A stretch of DNA of 36,097 nucleotides from Cyanobacteria bacterium GSL.Bin1 (GCA_009909085.1 JAAANX010000134.1:1-36097); one strand, 5' to 3'. Numbered from the stretch's first letter, positions 16,854 through 25,656 are shown. Program-made: numbers and translations. The notes: generated from the letters alone by a model not told the origin.

Positions 16854-17709
16854 TTTCAGGGGGATCAATGGGTTTATAATCTACATAATCTTCTTTGGGG
16901 GGAGCCGGACGACGACGAGAGGGCGGACGACTGACCGGTGGGCGTGATGGCTTCGGCTGCGCCGGCGAGCGATGCGTTGTTGAAGCAGAACGTCGTTCTT
17001 GGTCTTCATCTTCGCGGGGGCGAGGACGGGGTTTACGAGAGGTGCGAGTAGGGGGATTGCTTTCTTCCCGACGTGAACGCGAGGAACGGGAGGACAGATA
17101 ATCCTCTCTCTCTTCCTCTAAATCAGGGCGTTCGTAACGGTCGTTCGGCTCTTCATCATAATAGTAGTAATCGGGAGTGGTTCGACTGCCGGAACGAGAT
17201 GAAGGTTTCCGTCGGCTACGACTGGAACGACTTTTACTGGAACGGGGGGCTTCTTCTTCATAGCCTTCATCATAGCGATCGCTGCGGGGAGGACGTTCCG
17301 TGGTTGTGCCTCGTAACCGGCGACGGGTATCAGTGGGTTCTTCTTCTTCAAAATAGGGTTCCATATCGTCGATTTCTGCCCGATAGACGCGACTGGTACG
17401 GCGATCGCGATCAACTGTTGGCGCACTCCGTTTCGCTTGTTCTGTGGTTGCCGCCCGTAAGCGAATCGTCTCTACCCCAAACGCCACTGCCATAGCCGTG
17501 AGGAGAAACTGACCAAACTGCAAAATGGGGTCGAGTCGCCACCCCTGGAATAACAAGATAAATCCGCACAGTAGTCCGACCGCAGCAAAAAAGATATCTT
17601 GGTCTCTAGAAAGTTCTGGGCGAAACGAACGCATAAAATATAAAGATGCCCCCGCGATCGCGAGAAAGATGCCGAGGATGCTGGCTGAGTTCAGCCCGAA
17701 GTTTACCAT
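16813..17709 (-). CDS. ycf66: Ycf66-family membrane protein with long RS/acidic disordered tail
   Basis: The 298-residue protein begins MVNFGLNSASILGIFLAIAGASLYFMRSF. Its first 85 residues hold three hydrophobic segments and the conserved DQDIFFAAVGLLCGFILLFQGWRLDPILQFGQ core of Ycf66, found in cyanobacteria and some plastids. Family function is unknown. From about residue 90 the protein is disordered: blocks of SSKSRSSRSRRK, acidic EEEEP/DDEDQE runs, YYYYDEE, and a proline/arginine-rich end. The ATG has AAGGAG eight bases upstream. It lies between psbX and the TolB-like pair, all leftward. The low-complexity tail is much less conserved than the core in the family. Confidence 0.88.
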   Translation of the reverse strand: MVNFGLNSASILGIFLAIAGASLYFMRSFRPELSRDQDIFFAAVGLLCGFILLFQGWRLDPILQFGQFLLTAMAVAFGVETIRLRAATTEQAKRSAPTVDRDRRTSRVYRAEIDDMEPYFEEEEPTDTRRRLRGTTTERPPRSDRYDEGYEEEAPRSSKSRSSRSRRKPSSRSGSRTTPDYYYYDEEPNDRYERPDLEEEREDYLSSRSSRSRREESNPPTRTSRKPRPRPREDEDQERRSASTTHRSPAQPKPSRPPVSRPPSRRRPAPPKEDYVDYKPIDPPENEDDPDNSNQFDY

Positions 17710-17884
17710 TGCTCTGCTCCTTGCTTGGGTTTGCCCTGTGCTGGTGACACTTTAGATCTTAATGCTTCTTCATCAGCACTGAAAATTGCTTGCTTGGGAA
17801 ATCAAATAAAAGCTGTCCAGAGGATAAAACACTCATGAATTAGCGTTCCCCCTGGACTCGTGTCCTCATGACCGGAATAATCGC

Positions 17885-18004
17885 TTAAGAACGACGAACG
17901 CGGTCTTTAACGCTGATGAAAACAAGTGCAACGGTTGCAGGAATCACAACAATCAAGGTTCCTGCGAGTAAGCTATAAAGGAAATTTGCTAAAGATGGTG
18001 TCAT
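17885..18004 (-). CDS. psbX: Photosystem II reaction-centre protein X
   Basis: A 39-residue frame, [20 protein letters not shown]..., ending KDRVRRS. It has a single transmembrane helix (about 9-31) followed by a basic C terminus, the exact plan of PsbX. PsbX sits at the periphery of PSII near cytochrome b559 and influences the QB site. It is upstream of ycf66 in the same direction, with a 175-base gap. No strong ribosome site is visible. The size and the PSL.NFL...VIPATVAL pattern make this a confident call despite its small length. Confidence 0.93.
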   Translation of the reverse strand: MTPSLANFLYSLLAGTLIVVIPATVALVFISVKDRVRRS

Positions 18005-18207
18005 GGTTTCTGTTACTCTATGATTAAATGTGAATGGCTACAGGAATTATCCCTATGCTACTTTACAGGATAACAGGCTGCAGTTACAGCCTTCGGTCTT
18101 AAAAATGTCGCTCAAAATTTCAAGCCGACACCTTTGCTTAAAAAGGGACTCATCCTAACCATTCGTCAGTAGACCTTATACTTATTAATAATTTTAATAA
18201 TTTGCAA

Positions 18208-18483
18208 ATGGAGTTATCAACAGTTGTTAATTGGGGCTTAGGAATCTTTTTAGCCGTGATGACAGTTTTATTTATTTTTCGCATTGTCCTCACTTGGTAT
18301 CCCCAAATTAATTTAAAGCAATTCCCGTACAGTTTAGTCGCTTTTCCCACCGAACCGTTTTTAGCCCCGTTACGAAAGGTGATTCCTCCCATTGGCGGGG
18401 TTGATATCACCCCTGTCATTTGGGTCGGAATCTTTACCTTATTGCGAGAGATTCTTTTAGGACAACAGGGGCTGTTGACCTAG
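18208..18483 (+). CDS. YggT/Ycf19-family membrane protein
   Basis: A 91-residue protein with two hydrophobic segments (about 8-28 and 67-88). The family block RIVLTWYPQINLKQFPYSLVAFPTEPFLAPLRKVIPP connects them. Cyanobacterial and plastid members (Ycf19/CCB3-like) are linked to membrane organisation, nucleoid distribution or cytochrome b6f assembly. Start: ATG at 18208; a TTG two codons earlier is less likely. It is divergent from psbX and ends 143 bases before the CRISPR array. Family call is strong; function is by analogy. Confidence 0.85.
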   Translation: MELSTVVNWGLGIFLAVMTVLFIFRIVLTWYPQINLKQFPYSLVAFPTEPFLAPLRKVIPPIGGVDITPVIWVGIFTLLREILLGQQGLLT

Positions 18484-18626
18484 TGGCTTGTCAATTTTCA
18501 ATTGACGGGTAAAAGGTAAGGGAGAAAGGGCAAAGGAAGAACTGAATCGGTTGATCGCCACTCGTCAAAATTAGCTTGACAGAGCACTAGAGTATTGTTT
18601 GAACTATTGGTGTCCAAGCGAAAAGT
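18484..18626. other. Spacer DNA between yggT and the array, with a small hairpin
   Basis: GTCAATT and AATTGAC (18490-18506) form a seven-pair stem around TTC just after the yggT stop, without a T-run. If the array is transcribed on the minus strand, this region is its trailer. No degenerate repeat copy was seen. Confidence 0.4.
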
Positions 18627-20263
18627 GTGCTCAACGCCTTACGGCATCAATGGTTGGTGAACAATGAAGCTACTCAACATCCCATCAGATGCTAACTCGT
18701 GCTCAACGCCTTACGGCATCAATGGTTGGTGAACATCAACTTCTCCTTCGCCACCGATCATGTGTTCATCAGGTGCTCAACGCCTTACGGCATCAATGGT
18801 TGGTGAACATTCCACGTTAAACAAGCAACCGACAACACAATTTAGTGCTCAACGCCTTACGGCATCAATGGTTGGTGAACAAGAGTTTCCTGCCTTTCCC
18901 GAGGTAGAGGGACAAACGTGCTCAACGCCTTACGGCATCAATGGTTGGTGAACGATGGCTAGGCAATACTTGCAAACAATTTCAGACAAGTGCTCAACGC
19001 CTTACGGCATCAATGGTTGGTGAACTTTGCCCCCTCGCCATCAACGTCAACAGCTATTAGTCGTGCTCAACGCCTTACGGCATCAATGGTTGGTGAACCA
19101 GGAACCCAATATTGTTCGCGATAAATTTGTTGGTGCTCAACGCCTTACGGCATCAATGGTTGGTGAACATAGTTAAGCAAAAAGGAGCAATCAGACAATG
19201 CTGAAATGTGCTCAACGCCTTACGGCATCAATGGTTGGTGAACTGGTGACTTCTCCTGACCATATCCAACCTTCTTGCTCGTGCTCAACGCCTTACGGCA
19301 TCAATGGTTGGTGAACTGAGGTTGTCTCTGATAACTCAATTGCTTATCTTTATGTGCTCAACGCCTTACGGCATCAATGGTTGGTGAACAATTTATCAGC
19401 CATCAGTAATGCTAATACTCGAATCTGTGCTCAACGCCTTACGGCATCAATGGTTGGTGAACTTTTCAGTTATTGGAAAAGTAATAGCTGGCGACTCTTG
19501 TGCTCAACGCCTTACGGCATCAATGGTTGGTGAACTTTAGTGCCTCTTTTATTTCTTCTTCAGACTGATAAGGTGCTCAACGCCTTACGGCATCAATGGT
19601 TGGTGAACCTTGAATCTTGTACTTGAAAACACTATGTCGCGATAAGTGCTCAACGCCTTACGGCATCAATGGTTGGTGAACTGGTGAACTGTAATATTTG
19701 TTTGGCTTCTTCTTGACTGTGGGGTGCTCAACGCCTTACGGCATCAATGGTTGGTGAACGAGAGGATCGATTTCATGAATAACAATTCTCCCTTGTGCTC
19801 AACGCCTTACGGCATCAATGGTTGGTGAACTACATTATCATCTACATCTTGCTGGCTATCCTCATCTAGTGCTCAACGCCTTACGGCATCAATGGTTGGT
19901 GAACCGTTCGTCAAGAGTGCTAGTGGCATCCCGTCCTCTCTGTGCTCAACGCCTTACGGCATCAATGGTTGGTGAACTTGTAGCACGCCAAAATAATTTT
20001 GGTGAAAGTTACGTGCTCAACGCCTTACGGCATCAATGGTTGGTGAACATTCGGGTTTCTTACCCCTTGGACGCGGAGGGAGAGTGCTCAACGCCTTACG
20101 GCATCAATGGTTGGTGAACTTTCTCCCCGTTAGAGGCAAGTTTGCCTGTAGTCAAGTGCTCAACGCCTTACGGCATCAATGGTTGGTGAACAGATCGCGA
20201 TAGATTTGATCCGCCGTTTTGTGCCTCGTGCTCAACGCCTTACGGCATCAATGGTTGGTGAAC
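18627..20263 (-). CRISPR. CRISPR array: 23 repeats, 22 spacers
   Basis: A 36-base repeat occurs 23 times, identical in every copy as far as I can read. Spacers are 34-42 bases, most often 37. On the minus strand the repeat starts GTTCACCAACC and ends GTTGAGCAC. Within it, ATGCC-GTAA-GGCGT forms a five-pair stem closed by a GNRA tetraloop, leaving an eight-base TTGAGCAC handle. On the plus strand the stem has an A-C mismatch and no GNRA loop. This favours minus-strand transcription, in line with the cas genes. The youngest spacers would then be at the high-coordinate end. The spacer at 19682-19723 (42 bases) begins with TGGTGAAC, a copy of the last eight bases of the plus-strand repeat. Confidence 0.97.
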
Positions 20264-20535
20264 AGCGCGCGCTGAAACCCTTACCCAGAGCCAGCTCAGA
20301 ACTGATTTTACAAGCAACTTGTTTCATAATGGTTCTCGCAGTAGTTGACGTCTTCCAATGGGTTATTGTTTCAACCGAATCAAATCTGATTGATTAAGGC
20401 TATGCCACGTTTCCAGAGCTTTTCACTAATTTTGCAAGCACCTACCAGGAACTGAAAATTGATAAAATGTTGATCAGGAGTGGCTTTAAGTGCTTAGACC
20501 CGAATCAGCTTCCCCAACAAGCGGAGGTGCTTGCA
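20264..20535 (-). promoter_or_regulatory. Probable CRISPR leader between cas2 and the array
   Basis: The 272 bases between the cas2 stop and the array have no open frame of note. Their position next to cas2, together with the repeat orientation, makes this the leader. AT-rich stretches such as TTTTATCAATTTTCAG (minus strand) could hold the array promoter. A perfect 11-base inverted repeat, TGCAAGCACCT (20433-20443) with AGGTGCTTGCA (20525-20535), lies at the cas2 side and touches its stop codon. Confidence 0.6.
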
Positions 20536-20829
20536 TTAAATAATTCGATAGCCCTCTCCTTGAGGTGACCAAGCATCTTCACGATTATAAACGCTTAACC
20601 CACGAACGCATTGTTCCGACAGACGCACGAACAAGAGTTCATCTTCTGCAGTTAAAATTTGTTCTAACTGCCAGCGTAGCTTTTCGCGCGATCGCTGAGA
20701 TAGCCAACAGCGGAAAATCGAATACTGAACTCGTTCCCCATAACCGCCCAACAGTTTGTAGGCTTTGCGCCATCGCTTTTGGCAACGGATATCATAACAA
20801 ATTAAGTACCAATGCTTTGGTTCTGCCAT
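20536..20829 (-). CDS. cas2: Cas2, CRISPR adaptation subunit
   Basis: A 97-residue ferredoxin-fold protein that forms the Cas1-Cas2 spacer integration complex. It shows YLICYDIRCQKRWRK with the conserved aspartate on strand 1, then LGGYGERVQYSIFRCWLS and the LSVYNRED end. AGGAGG, lying across the upstream stop codon, is five bases before the ATG, which decides this start over a GTG two codons upstream. The gene is translationally tied to cas4-cas1 and is the last cas gene before the leader. Confidence 0.95.
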   Translation of the reverse strand: MAEPKHWYLICYDIRCQKRWRKAYKLLGGYGERVQYSIFRCWLSQRSREKLRWQLEQILTAEDELLFVRLSEQCVRGLSVYNREDAWSPQGEGYRII

Positions 20830-20838
20830 TTTCACCTC

Positions 20839-22500
20839 CTATCGAACATTTAACTGACCAAATAATCCGCCTTCTCCGAGCCATTCCTTTTCCAAAAGTC
20901 GCACCTCCAATTCGATTAGGCGACGATAAGTTAAGGAGTAGCCCGTTGCGGGGTGTTTCCAACTTTCCTGCTTGCGGTGTTCATACAAACCGACAAACTT
21001 TTCTCTCCCACTTTGGCTCAACCAAACTTGTGTTCCTCGCACTTCAAAGTCCGCTTCCACTTCCCATTGCTTACGATTAATGGAACCGATAACAATTAAA
21101 TCCACTAACGGAACCCGGAAAATTTCCATGAGATCCAAAGCCAACGGAGGGGCTTGAGAACGGGGTTGATGATAGAATCCTAAAGCCGGTTCTAACCCCA
21201 CTGCTAAAATGGCATTGGTCACATCTTTAATCAACAGTGAGTAACCAAAGCTCAGCAAGGCATTAAAGCGGTCTTCTGGGGGGCGTCGGGTTCGCTTAGA
21301 AAACCGTAGCGAGGAAGGAACTTCTCGTGCAATCAAGCAGGGCAACCCGGAAAAATAAAGAGACGCTAAATTTCCTTCTAATCCCAGCAACGTTTCCAAC
21401 GACTGCGCTTTTTCAACTTGTTTCAACAGCGCCTTCATCTGTTTAATGACCGTTTCCAGCTTTGCCGAAACGTCTTTTAATCCCCGCCGACCGCGCATCA
21501 GGAACTTCCGCTGTCCTTGACCGCGACATTTGACCAACTGTTTGGCTAAAGCTAGGCATTGTTCGGGATTGCTTAACGCCCGGTACTGACCGAGACGGCG
21601 CTGAATACTCCCTTGGCGCGTGTCAAAACTACCTACATAGCGACCGCCACCTGAGATGAAATGAACTCCTACTTGTTGGCGGGCGCAGAAATGAAGGGCT
21701 TGGGTGGAAATTTGCGAGAAGCTATGTAAAACCAACTGTCCCACTTGTTGAACGGGAATTTTTTCCGGGGATTGACCGCGACGAGTAATCTTTAACTGTT
21801 CTCCAGTACGCCCCACTGCCGTTCCCGGTTCGAGAACATGAATGACCTCTCGTTCCTCGTCTTTCGGGAAGAGGCGAATCGGTTCCCATTCTTTGTTGTG
21901 AGCTAGTCGCGCTTCTTCCGGTAAACAAACCGGGGCGAGAGAACAACGCTGACACAATCTTTCATTCTCTGTAACCGGTGGACGAGAGGGAGAAACTCGA
22001 AGCTGATTTGCTCGTTTGATTGCTTCTTTAACGGTGTTTCGCCCTTCATCATCAAACGGCACATGAATCAGAACATTATCGGCATGATAACGGATGCGTC
22101 CTTCGGTAACCGTAATTCCCAGTGCTGACTCAATCAGATAGCAATAAGCTAAAATTTGTGCGCGATCACTGTCCCAGGCTTGGGGTTGTTTATTTTGATC
22201 GCGATGACTACGCCCCCGCTTATGTTCATAGGGAATGGTTTGACCGTCGCGAGTACGGAGTGCATCCACTCGCCCCCGCAATCCCAATTCTTTACTTTCC
22301 AAATAAAGGTCTTCCCACTCTTCTCCTTCTTGTTTTTCCAACTCGGCATGGAGTCGTCGCCCCGCAAACACCGCAGCATCTTGGGTGTAAAGTTCTTCCA
22401 CTTCTTCGAGGTAGAATAAGCGGGAGCAATAAGCAAGGGCATGGAGTGCCGAAACCCGAATCGTCTTTGTTTCTGTTGTTGGTGTAATAACTGATGTCAT
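20839..22500 (-). CDS. cas4-cas1: Cas4-Cas1 fusion protein
   Basis: A 553-residue fusion. The N-terminal Cas4 part (about 1-200) has the iron-sulfur cysteines C25, C183, C186 and C192, and RecB-type nuclease residues D79, E92 and K94 (GRVDAL, YEHK). The Cas1 part has the metal triad E375 (LEGNLASLYF), H444 (GFYH) and D456 (LALDLMEIFR). Cas4 trims and PAM-checks prespacers, and Cas1 integrates them with Cas2. Such fusions occur in type I-G (formerly I-U) and in MYXAN-type loci; the neighbours here favour MYXAN. The start is ATG with TGAGGT upstream; a TTG five codons earlier is unlikely. It is separated from cas5 by a terminator. Confidence 0.95.
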   Translation of the reverse strand: MTSVITPTTETKTIRVSALHALAYCSRLFYLEEVEELYTQDAAVFAGRRLHAELEKQEGEEWEDLYLESKELGLRGRVDALRTRDGQTIPYEHKRGRSHRDQNKQPQAWDSDRAQILAYCYLIESALGITVTEGRIRYHADNVLIHVPFDDEGRNTVKEAIKRANQLRVSPSRPPVTENERLCQRCSLAPVCLPEEARLAHNKEWEPIRLFPKDEEREVIHVLEPGTAVGRTGEQLKITRRGQSPEKIPVQQVGQLVLHSFSQISTQALHFCARQQVGVHFISGGGRYVGSFDTRQGSIQRRLGQYRALSNPEQCLALAKQLVKCRGQGQRKFLMRGRRGLKDVSAKLETVIKQMKALLKQVEKAQSLETLLGLEGNLASLYFSGLPCLIAREVPSSLRFSKRTRRPPEDRFNALLSFGYSLLIKDVTNAILAVGLEPALGFYHQPRSQAPPLALDLMEIFRVPLVDLIVIGSINRKQWEVEADFEVRGTQVWLSQSGREKFVGLYEHRKQESWKHPATGYSLTYRRLIELEVRLLEKEWLGEGGLFGQLNVR

Positions 22501-22544
22501 AAGTTGAGACCTCAAATCAGAATTTTTAGTGATGATTTCACTTT

Positions 22545-22576
22545 AAAAAAAAGACCCGGAAAAAATGATTCCGAGT
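22545..22576 (-). terminator. Intrinsic terminator between cas5 and cas4-cas1
   Basis: On the minus strand, ACTCGGAA pairs with TTCCGGGT (eight pairs, one G-U) around a seven-base loop, followed by CTTTTTTTT. It lies in the 113-base gap after cas5, pointing in the direction of cas transcription. It would cut off, or reduce, read-through from the interference genes into cas4-cas1, cas2 and the array. Confidence 0.75.
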
Positions 22577-22613
22577 TCAGAACTTATTTAAAAATTGTCA
22601 AAAATTCTAATTA

Positions 22614-23258
22614 CTATTGATTTCCAAGTTGTTGAATCATAACCCAACTCAATTCAGAAAACTCAGCATTCGTTTCACTCAATGAAAATCGTTGAAAGGT
22701 TCCTCGGGTTGTCTTTCGGTCAATCCAAATTGGTAAACTAATTAGACCGCGCTTATCTTTGACGAGCCAGCAAACTGTACCATCACTCTCTCGATAAAGC
22801 CGAATTCCATTGACTAACGCCCAAGATTCACCAAGGGATAACCCTCCGAAACGGTTAATCTTTTCAGGAGTTTCCAGAGCAATAATAATTCTTTCTTCTA
22901 AGGTAATGACCCCTGTTTCTTCTATAGAATTAACTCGGATAACCAGTTGTAAATCAGTTAAAATTTCTTGAAAATTGGGCTTAGAAAATTTACTGCTGGG
23001 ATAGGTTCCTAGATGCTGTTTGCTAAATTTGTGATGGCGTTGCTTACGAACAATTCGAGAAATTGTCGTTTCTTCTCCAACGACCCCGATTGCTAATTTG
23101 ACACCCAAATGTGCAGTTAAATCAGTCTCTCCAATAAAAGATAGCAAAAAGCCATAGAGTGTTGAGAGAGGGGGATAATGGTAAGTTTCGCTATAGTCCC
23201 GTGCAAAACTCCGAGGAAAACTAGTGCAGGGACAATCTATGTAAAGAGATTCCTCCAT
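22614..23258 (-). CDS. cas5: Cas5, MYXAN/DevS type
   Basis: A 214-residue RAMP protein. The N-terminal LYIDCPCTSFPRSFARDYSETYHYPPLSTLYGFLLSFIGE has the Cas5 pattern, where a strand-1 stretch with aromatic/proline residues is followed by P.ST..G.LL. It caps the crRNA 5' handle in Cascade. The sequence resembles DevS (Cmx5) of Myxococcus more than Cas5b/c. Its ATG overlaps the cas7 stop as TAATG, so translation is coupled. It is the last gene of the interference block, with a terminator after it. Confidence 0.82.
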   Translation of the reverse strand: MEESLYIDCPCTSFPRSFARDYSETYHYPPLSTLYGFLLSFIGETDLTAHLGVKLAIGVVGEETTISRIVRKQRHHKFSKQHLGTYPSSKFSKPNFQEILTDLQLVIRVNSIEETGVITLEERIIIALETPEKINRFGGLSLGESWALVNGIRLYRESDGTVCWLVKDKRGLISLPIWIDRKTTRGTFQRFSLSETNAEFSELSWVMIQQLGNQ

Positions 23259-24121
23259 TAAGCTAATACTCCCACTTCAGTTAATTTCGCTTTTGCCTCC
23301 TCCTTCGCTGCTTTCACACCATCTTTCACACTGACTCCTAAATCTCGTAACGCTTGTCCATAGGGAGTATTGGCAATCTTCCCACCCACAATTACTTCCT
23401 TGGGATCAATGTCGCCTGCTTTAATAAGACGCTCTAATTCATGACAACCTACATCATTTCCAATCCGAGCAAAGCATCCCATAATCCAAGGACTAGGGTC
23501 ATCAGTTACCCGCAATACAATTGACTCGGGGCGAAATTCGTAAAGAAAACGGGAATGGTTACCGCCGACGTGCTGAATACTAATGAGAGCATCTAAAGCG
23601 TCTCCTGCTCGTTTTCGCTGTTGTAGATGTTCTGGCGTTAAGGCAATGGTGTATTGATAAGCAGTGCAGTGAACTTCTGTGCTATGAATTGAAGTTTTCC
23701 CTTTCTGTCCGCCTTTAGAACCGAAGGCAACATCTCCCCAATAAGGATCCAAGCTAATTGCACGACTCACTTCAAGTACACCGCGACGCTTGATGGTTGC
23801 ATTTTTATTTTCTTTATCTTTCTTGGCATCCATGTAGCCAAAAAGATCATCGTCGATAAATTGCTCAGCACTGCACCGCTCATCTTTAAAATGATACTGG
23901 TCTTGATCGGGATCAAACGTTCGATTCACTTCTTCTGGATGATGGTGTTGAAAATACTCCCGTAGCGCCCAGCGAATGGCTTCTGCACTCACGGTTGTGT
24001 ATTGGTCGTACCCTCGGGTGATTTTTTGTAATGTGGCTAAAGTACTGCCATCACCTTCTCCGCGATTATTAGCAGCAACAGCAGTGGGAGTAACGATGGT
24101 TGCGAAAAGATGTTTAGACAT
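23258..24121 (-). CDS. cas7: Cas7, DevR/Cst2 type
   Basis: A 287-residue Cas7-like RAMP, the backbone subunit that lines the crRNA in Cascade. MSKHLFATIVTPTAVAANNRGEGDGS..TLQKI is the DevR-family N terminus, and GGNHSRFLYEFRPESIVLRVTDDP is the conserved core. The C terminus is a charged helix rich in K, E and A. AAGGAG nine bases ahead of the ATG is a good ribosome site, giving high expression relative to neighbours, as the stoichiometry of Cas7 requires. Located between cas8 and cas5, as in other MYXAN loci. Confidence 0.88.
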   Translation of the reverse strand: MSKHLFATIVTPTAVAANNRGEGDGSTLATLQKITRGYDQYTTVSAEAIRWALREYFQHHHPEEVNRTFDPDQDQYHFKDERCSAEQFIDDDLFGYMDAKKDKENKNATIKRRGVLEVSRAISLDPYWGDVAFGSKGGQKGKTSIHSTEVHCTAYQYTIALTPEHLQQRKRAGDALDALISIQHVGGNHSRFLYEFRPESIVLRVTDDPSPWIMGCFARIGNDVGCHELERLIKAGDIDPKEVIVGGKIANTPYGQALRDLGVSVKDGVKAAKEEAKAKLTEVGVLA

Positions 24122-24153
24122 TAATTAATTCTCCTTTTGAGTAAGTGTCAAAA

Positions 24154-25656
24154 TTAAGTGAGAGGATATTCATAGCTTTGTGACTCGACTTGATCTACGT
24201 TTTCTACCTCTGGTGTCAAGCCATTATCTTCAGCGTTAGAACTTTCAGCTTGGTCTTGTTGTTTCCCTTTATAGGTAGCAATGGCAAGCAAAGCTAAATC
24301 TCTAGCTCGACGCCAATTATTGTTACTTTGAAGCCAGCCGTAGATTTCTAAGCCCTTACCCTTTGCTGAGTGAGCGCGAAATCGGCTCAGGAAACTGACT
24401 AAAGCGGTTGCAAATTGTTGCTGAGAGCTAGGGCGTTGTAACCGATAAATTGCTTTATCTGTGACTTGCTTATAATCAAGCTGTCGCCCCTGCTTCGTCG
24501 CTTCTTGATGTTCATTAGCCAGCATGACTTTGAAGGCACCTTGCACTGCGTCAAATAATGAGCGTTCTTCTTCGGTTAGATATTGCTGCGTCATTTTTAC
24601 TAGTCCTTGTCGTTCACCATAAAGTTCATTTGCCTTGCGAAACTCATAAAAGCCTGTATACCAAGGATTGCCTGCAATCAAATTATCTGCAATCCAAGGT
24701 AAAACTTTAGACACTGCCAACCAAGTTTCCCCTTTGTCGTTTTTGACAACTCTGGAGGGAAATAAATATGATGCTTCTTCATAGAGAGAGAGCATCTCCT
24801 TAGTTGGATGAATTCTATAGACGGCTTGTTTCAAGTAAGTTTGACTGGTATCCCAAGGCTGTCCTCCCAGTTGATAAACCTCGCAATAGTTAACTTTGAA
24901 AGTTTTTGCATCTGAAGCCGTCTGCTCTTGAAGCAGGAATTTGAGACCTGATTCTCCAGCACTACTAGAACGAAAATGCTTATAAGTTCGCCCAGAAAAA
25001 CTTTGCCGGCGGCGCATCCATTCTTTTAGATTAATCACTTCTGGAATTACTAGTGCTGAACGCCACCCTGGTAAACTGTAATAGCCACAGGCAAGCGGCA
25101 AAAAAAGCAAAGCAAGAAATCCTTTTGGAGATTCTTTATAAGCACCATTAACGAAAGATTCTACCAATCCCGGTAAATGGTGTCCCTTGAGAGGAATTTC
25201 CGATTTGAATTTCCCTTTACTGGTGAACGCTTCTTTTAAGTCTCGGGTGTAGTAGCACTCTAAGAGCGGTCGAACATTCAACTGAATTTCTGGTTGCCCC
25301 TCATCAATTTGAAAATTGATTGCTACACTATTTTTGCTTAGGGATCGCTGCTGTCCATGTTGCAACAGAGTTGAAGTAACTCCCTGAGTAAAGGTGTATT
25401 TTCCTTGACGGTCAAGTTTGAGCGCTGGGACATTTAGATAGCCGTCTTGGATTTGATAAGTGTTGCTGACTAACCATTTAACTACTTCGCGATCGCTGCA
25501 CTCCCAAAAAAGTTTAACCGCTTCTTCATTTGTTTCCCATTGCAAAGGGGCATTCTCCTGTGAAAGGGCAGATAGAGCAAGGCTAAGTCCAGCCGTACCA
25601 GCGCGATGGGGCAACAGCGTATCGGGATCAAAAAGAGAAAGAATGATTTGGGTCAT
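24154..25656 (-). CDS. cas8: Cas8, MYXAN (Cmx8/Cas8a1-like) large subunit
   Basis: A 500-residue protein in the position of the Cascade large subunit, which recognises the PAM. It starts MTQIILSLFDPDTLLPHRAGTAGLSLAL, resembling Cmx8/Csx13-type proteins that begin with the RAGLAGL motif. The interior has SLPGWRSALVIPEVINLKEWMRRRQ, and the end is acidic (SSNAEDNGLTPEVENVDQVES). Large subunits diverge quickly, so the assignment depends on gene order: cas3 overlaps it by four bases (ATGA) and cas7 follows after 32 bases. No other large-subunit candidate exists in the locus. Confidence 0.78.
   Translation of the reverse strand: MTQIILSLFDPDTLLPHRAGTAGLSLALSALSQENAPLQWETNEEAVKLFWECSDREVVKWLVSNTYQIQDGYLNVPALKLDRQGKYTFTQGVTSTLLQHGQQRSLSKNSVAINFQIDEGQPEIQLNVRPLLECYYTRDLKEAFTSKGKFKSEIPLKGHHLPGLVESFVNGAYKESPKGFLALLFLPLACGYYSLPGWRSALVIPEVINLKEWMRRRQSFSGRTYKHFRSSSAGESGLKFLLQEQTASDAKTFKVNYCEVYQLGGQPWDTSQTYLKQAVYRIHPTKEMLSLYEEASYLFPSRVVKNDKGETWLAVSKVLPWIADNLIAGNPWYTGFYEFRKANELYGERQGLVKMTQQYLTEEERSLFDAVQGAFKVMLANEHQEATKQGRQLDYKQVTDKAIYRLQRPSSQQQFATALVSFLSRFRAHSAKGKGLEIYGWLQSNNNWRRARDLALLAIATYKGKQQDQAESSNAEDNGLTPEVENVDQVESQSYEYPLT

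Noticed and set aside
18627-20263. Spacers targeting other parts of this window
   Set aside because: I noticed no obvious match by eye, but I cannot run a search, so self-targeting remains unchecked.
18760-20397. Open frames inside the CRISPR array
   Set aside because: They are produced by the identical repeats, encoding recurring phrases such as NALRHQWLVN and AQRLTASMVGE, and are not genes.
20839-22500. Type I-G (I-U) assignment because of the Cas4-Cas1 fusion
   Set aside because: Csb1/Csb2/Csx17-type proteins are absent, and the DevR/DevS-like and Cas6 genes fit MYXAN.
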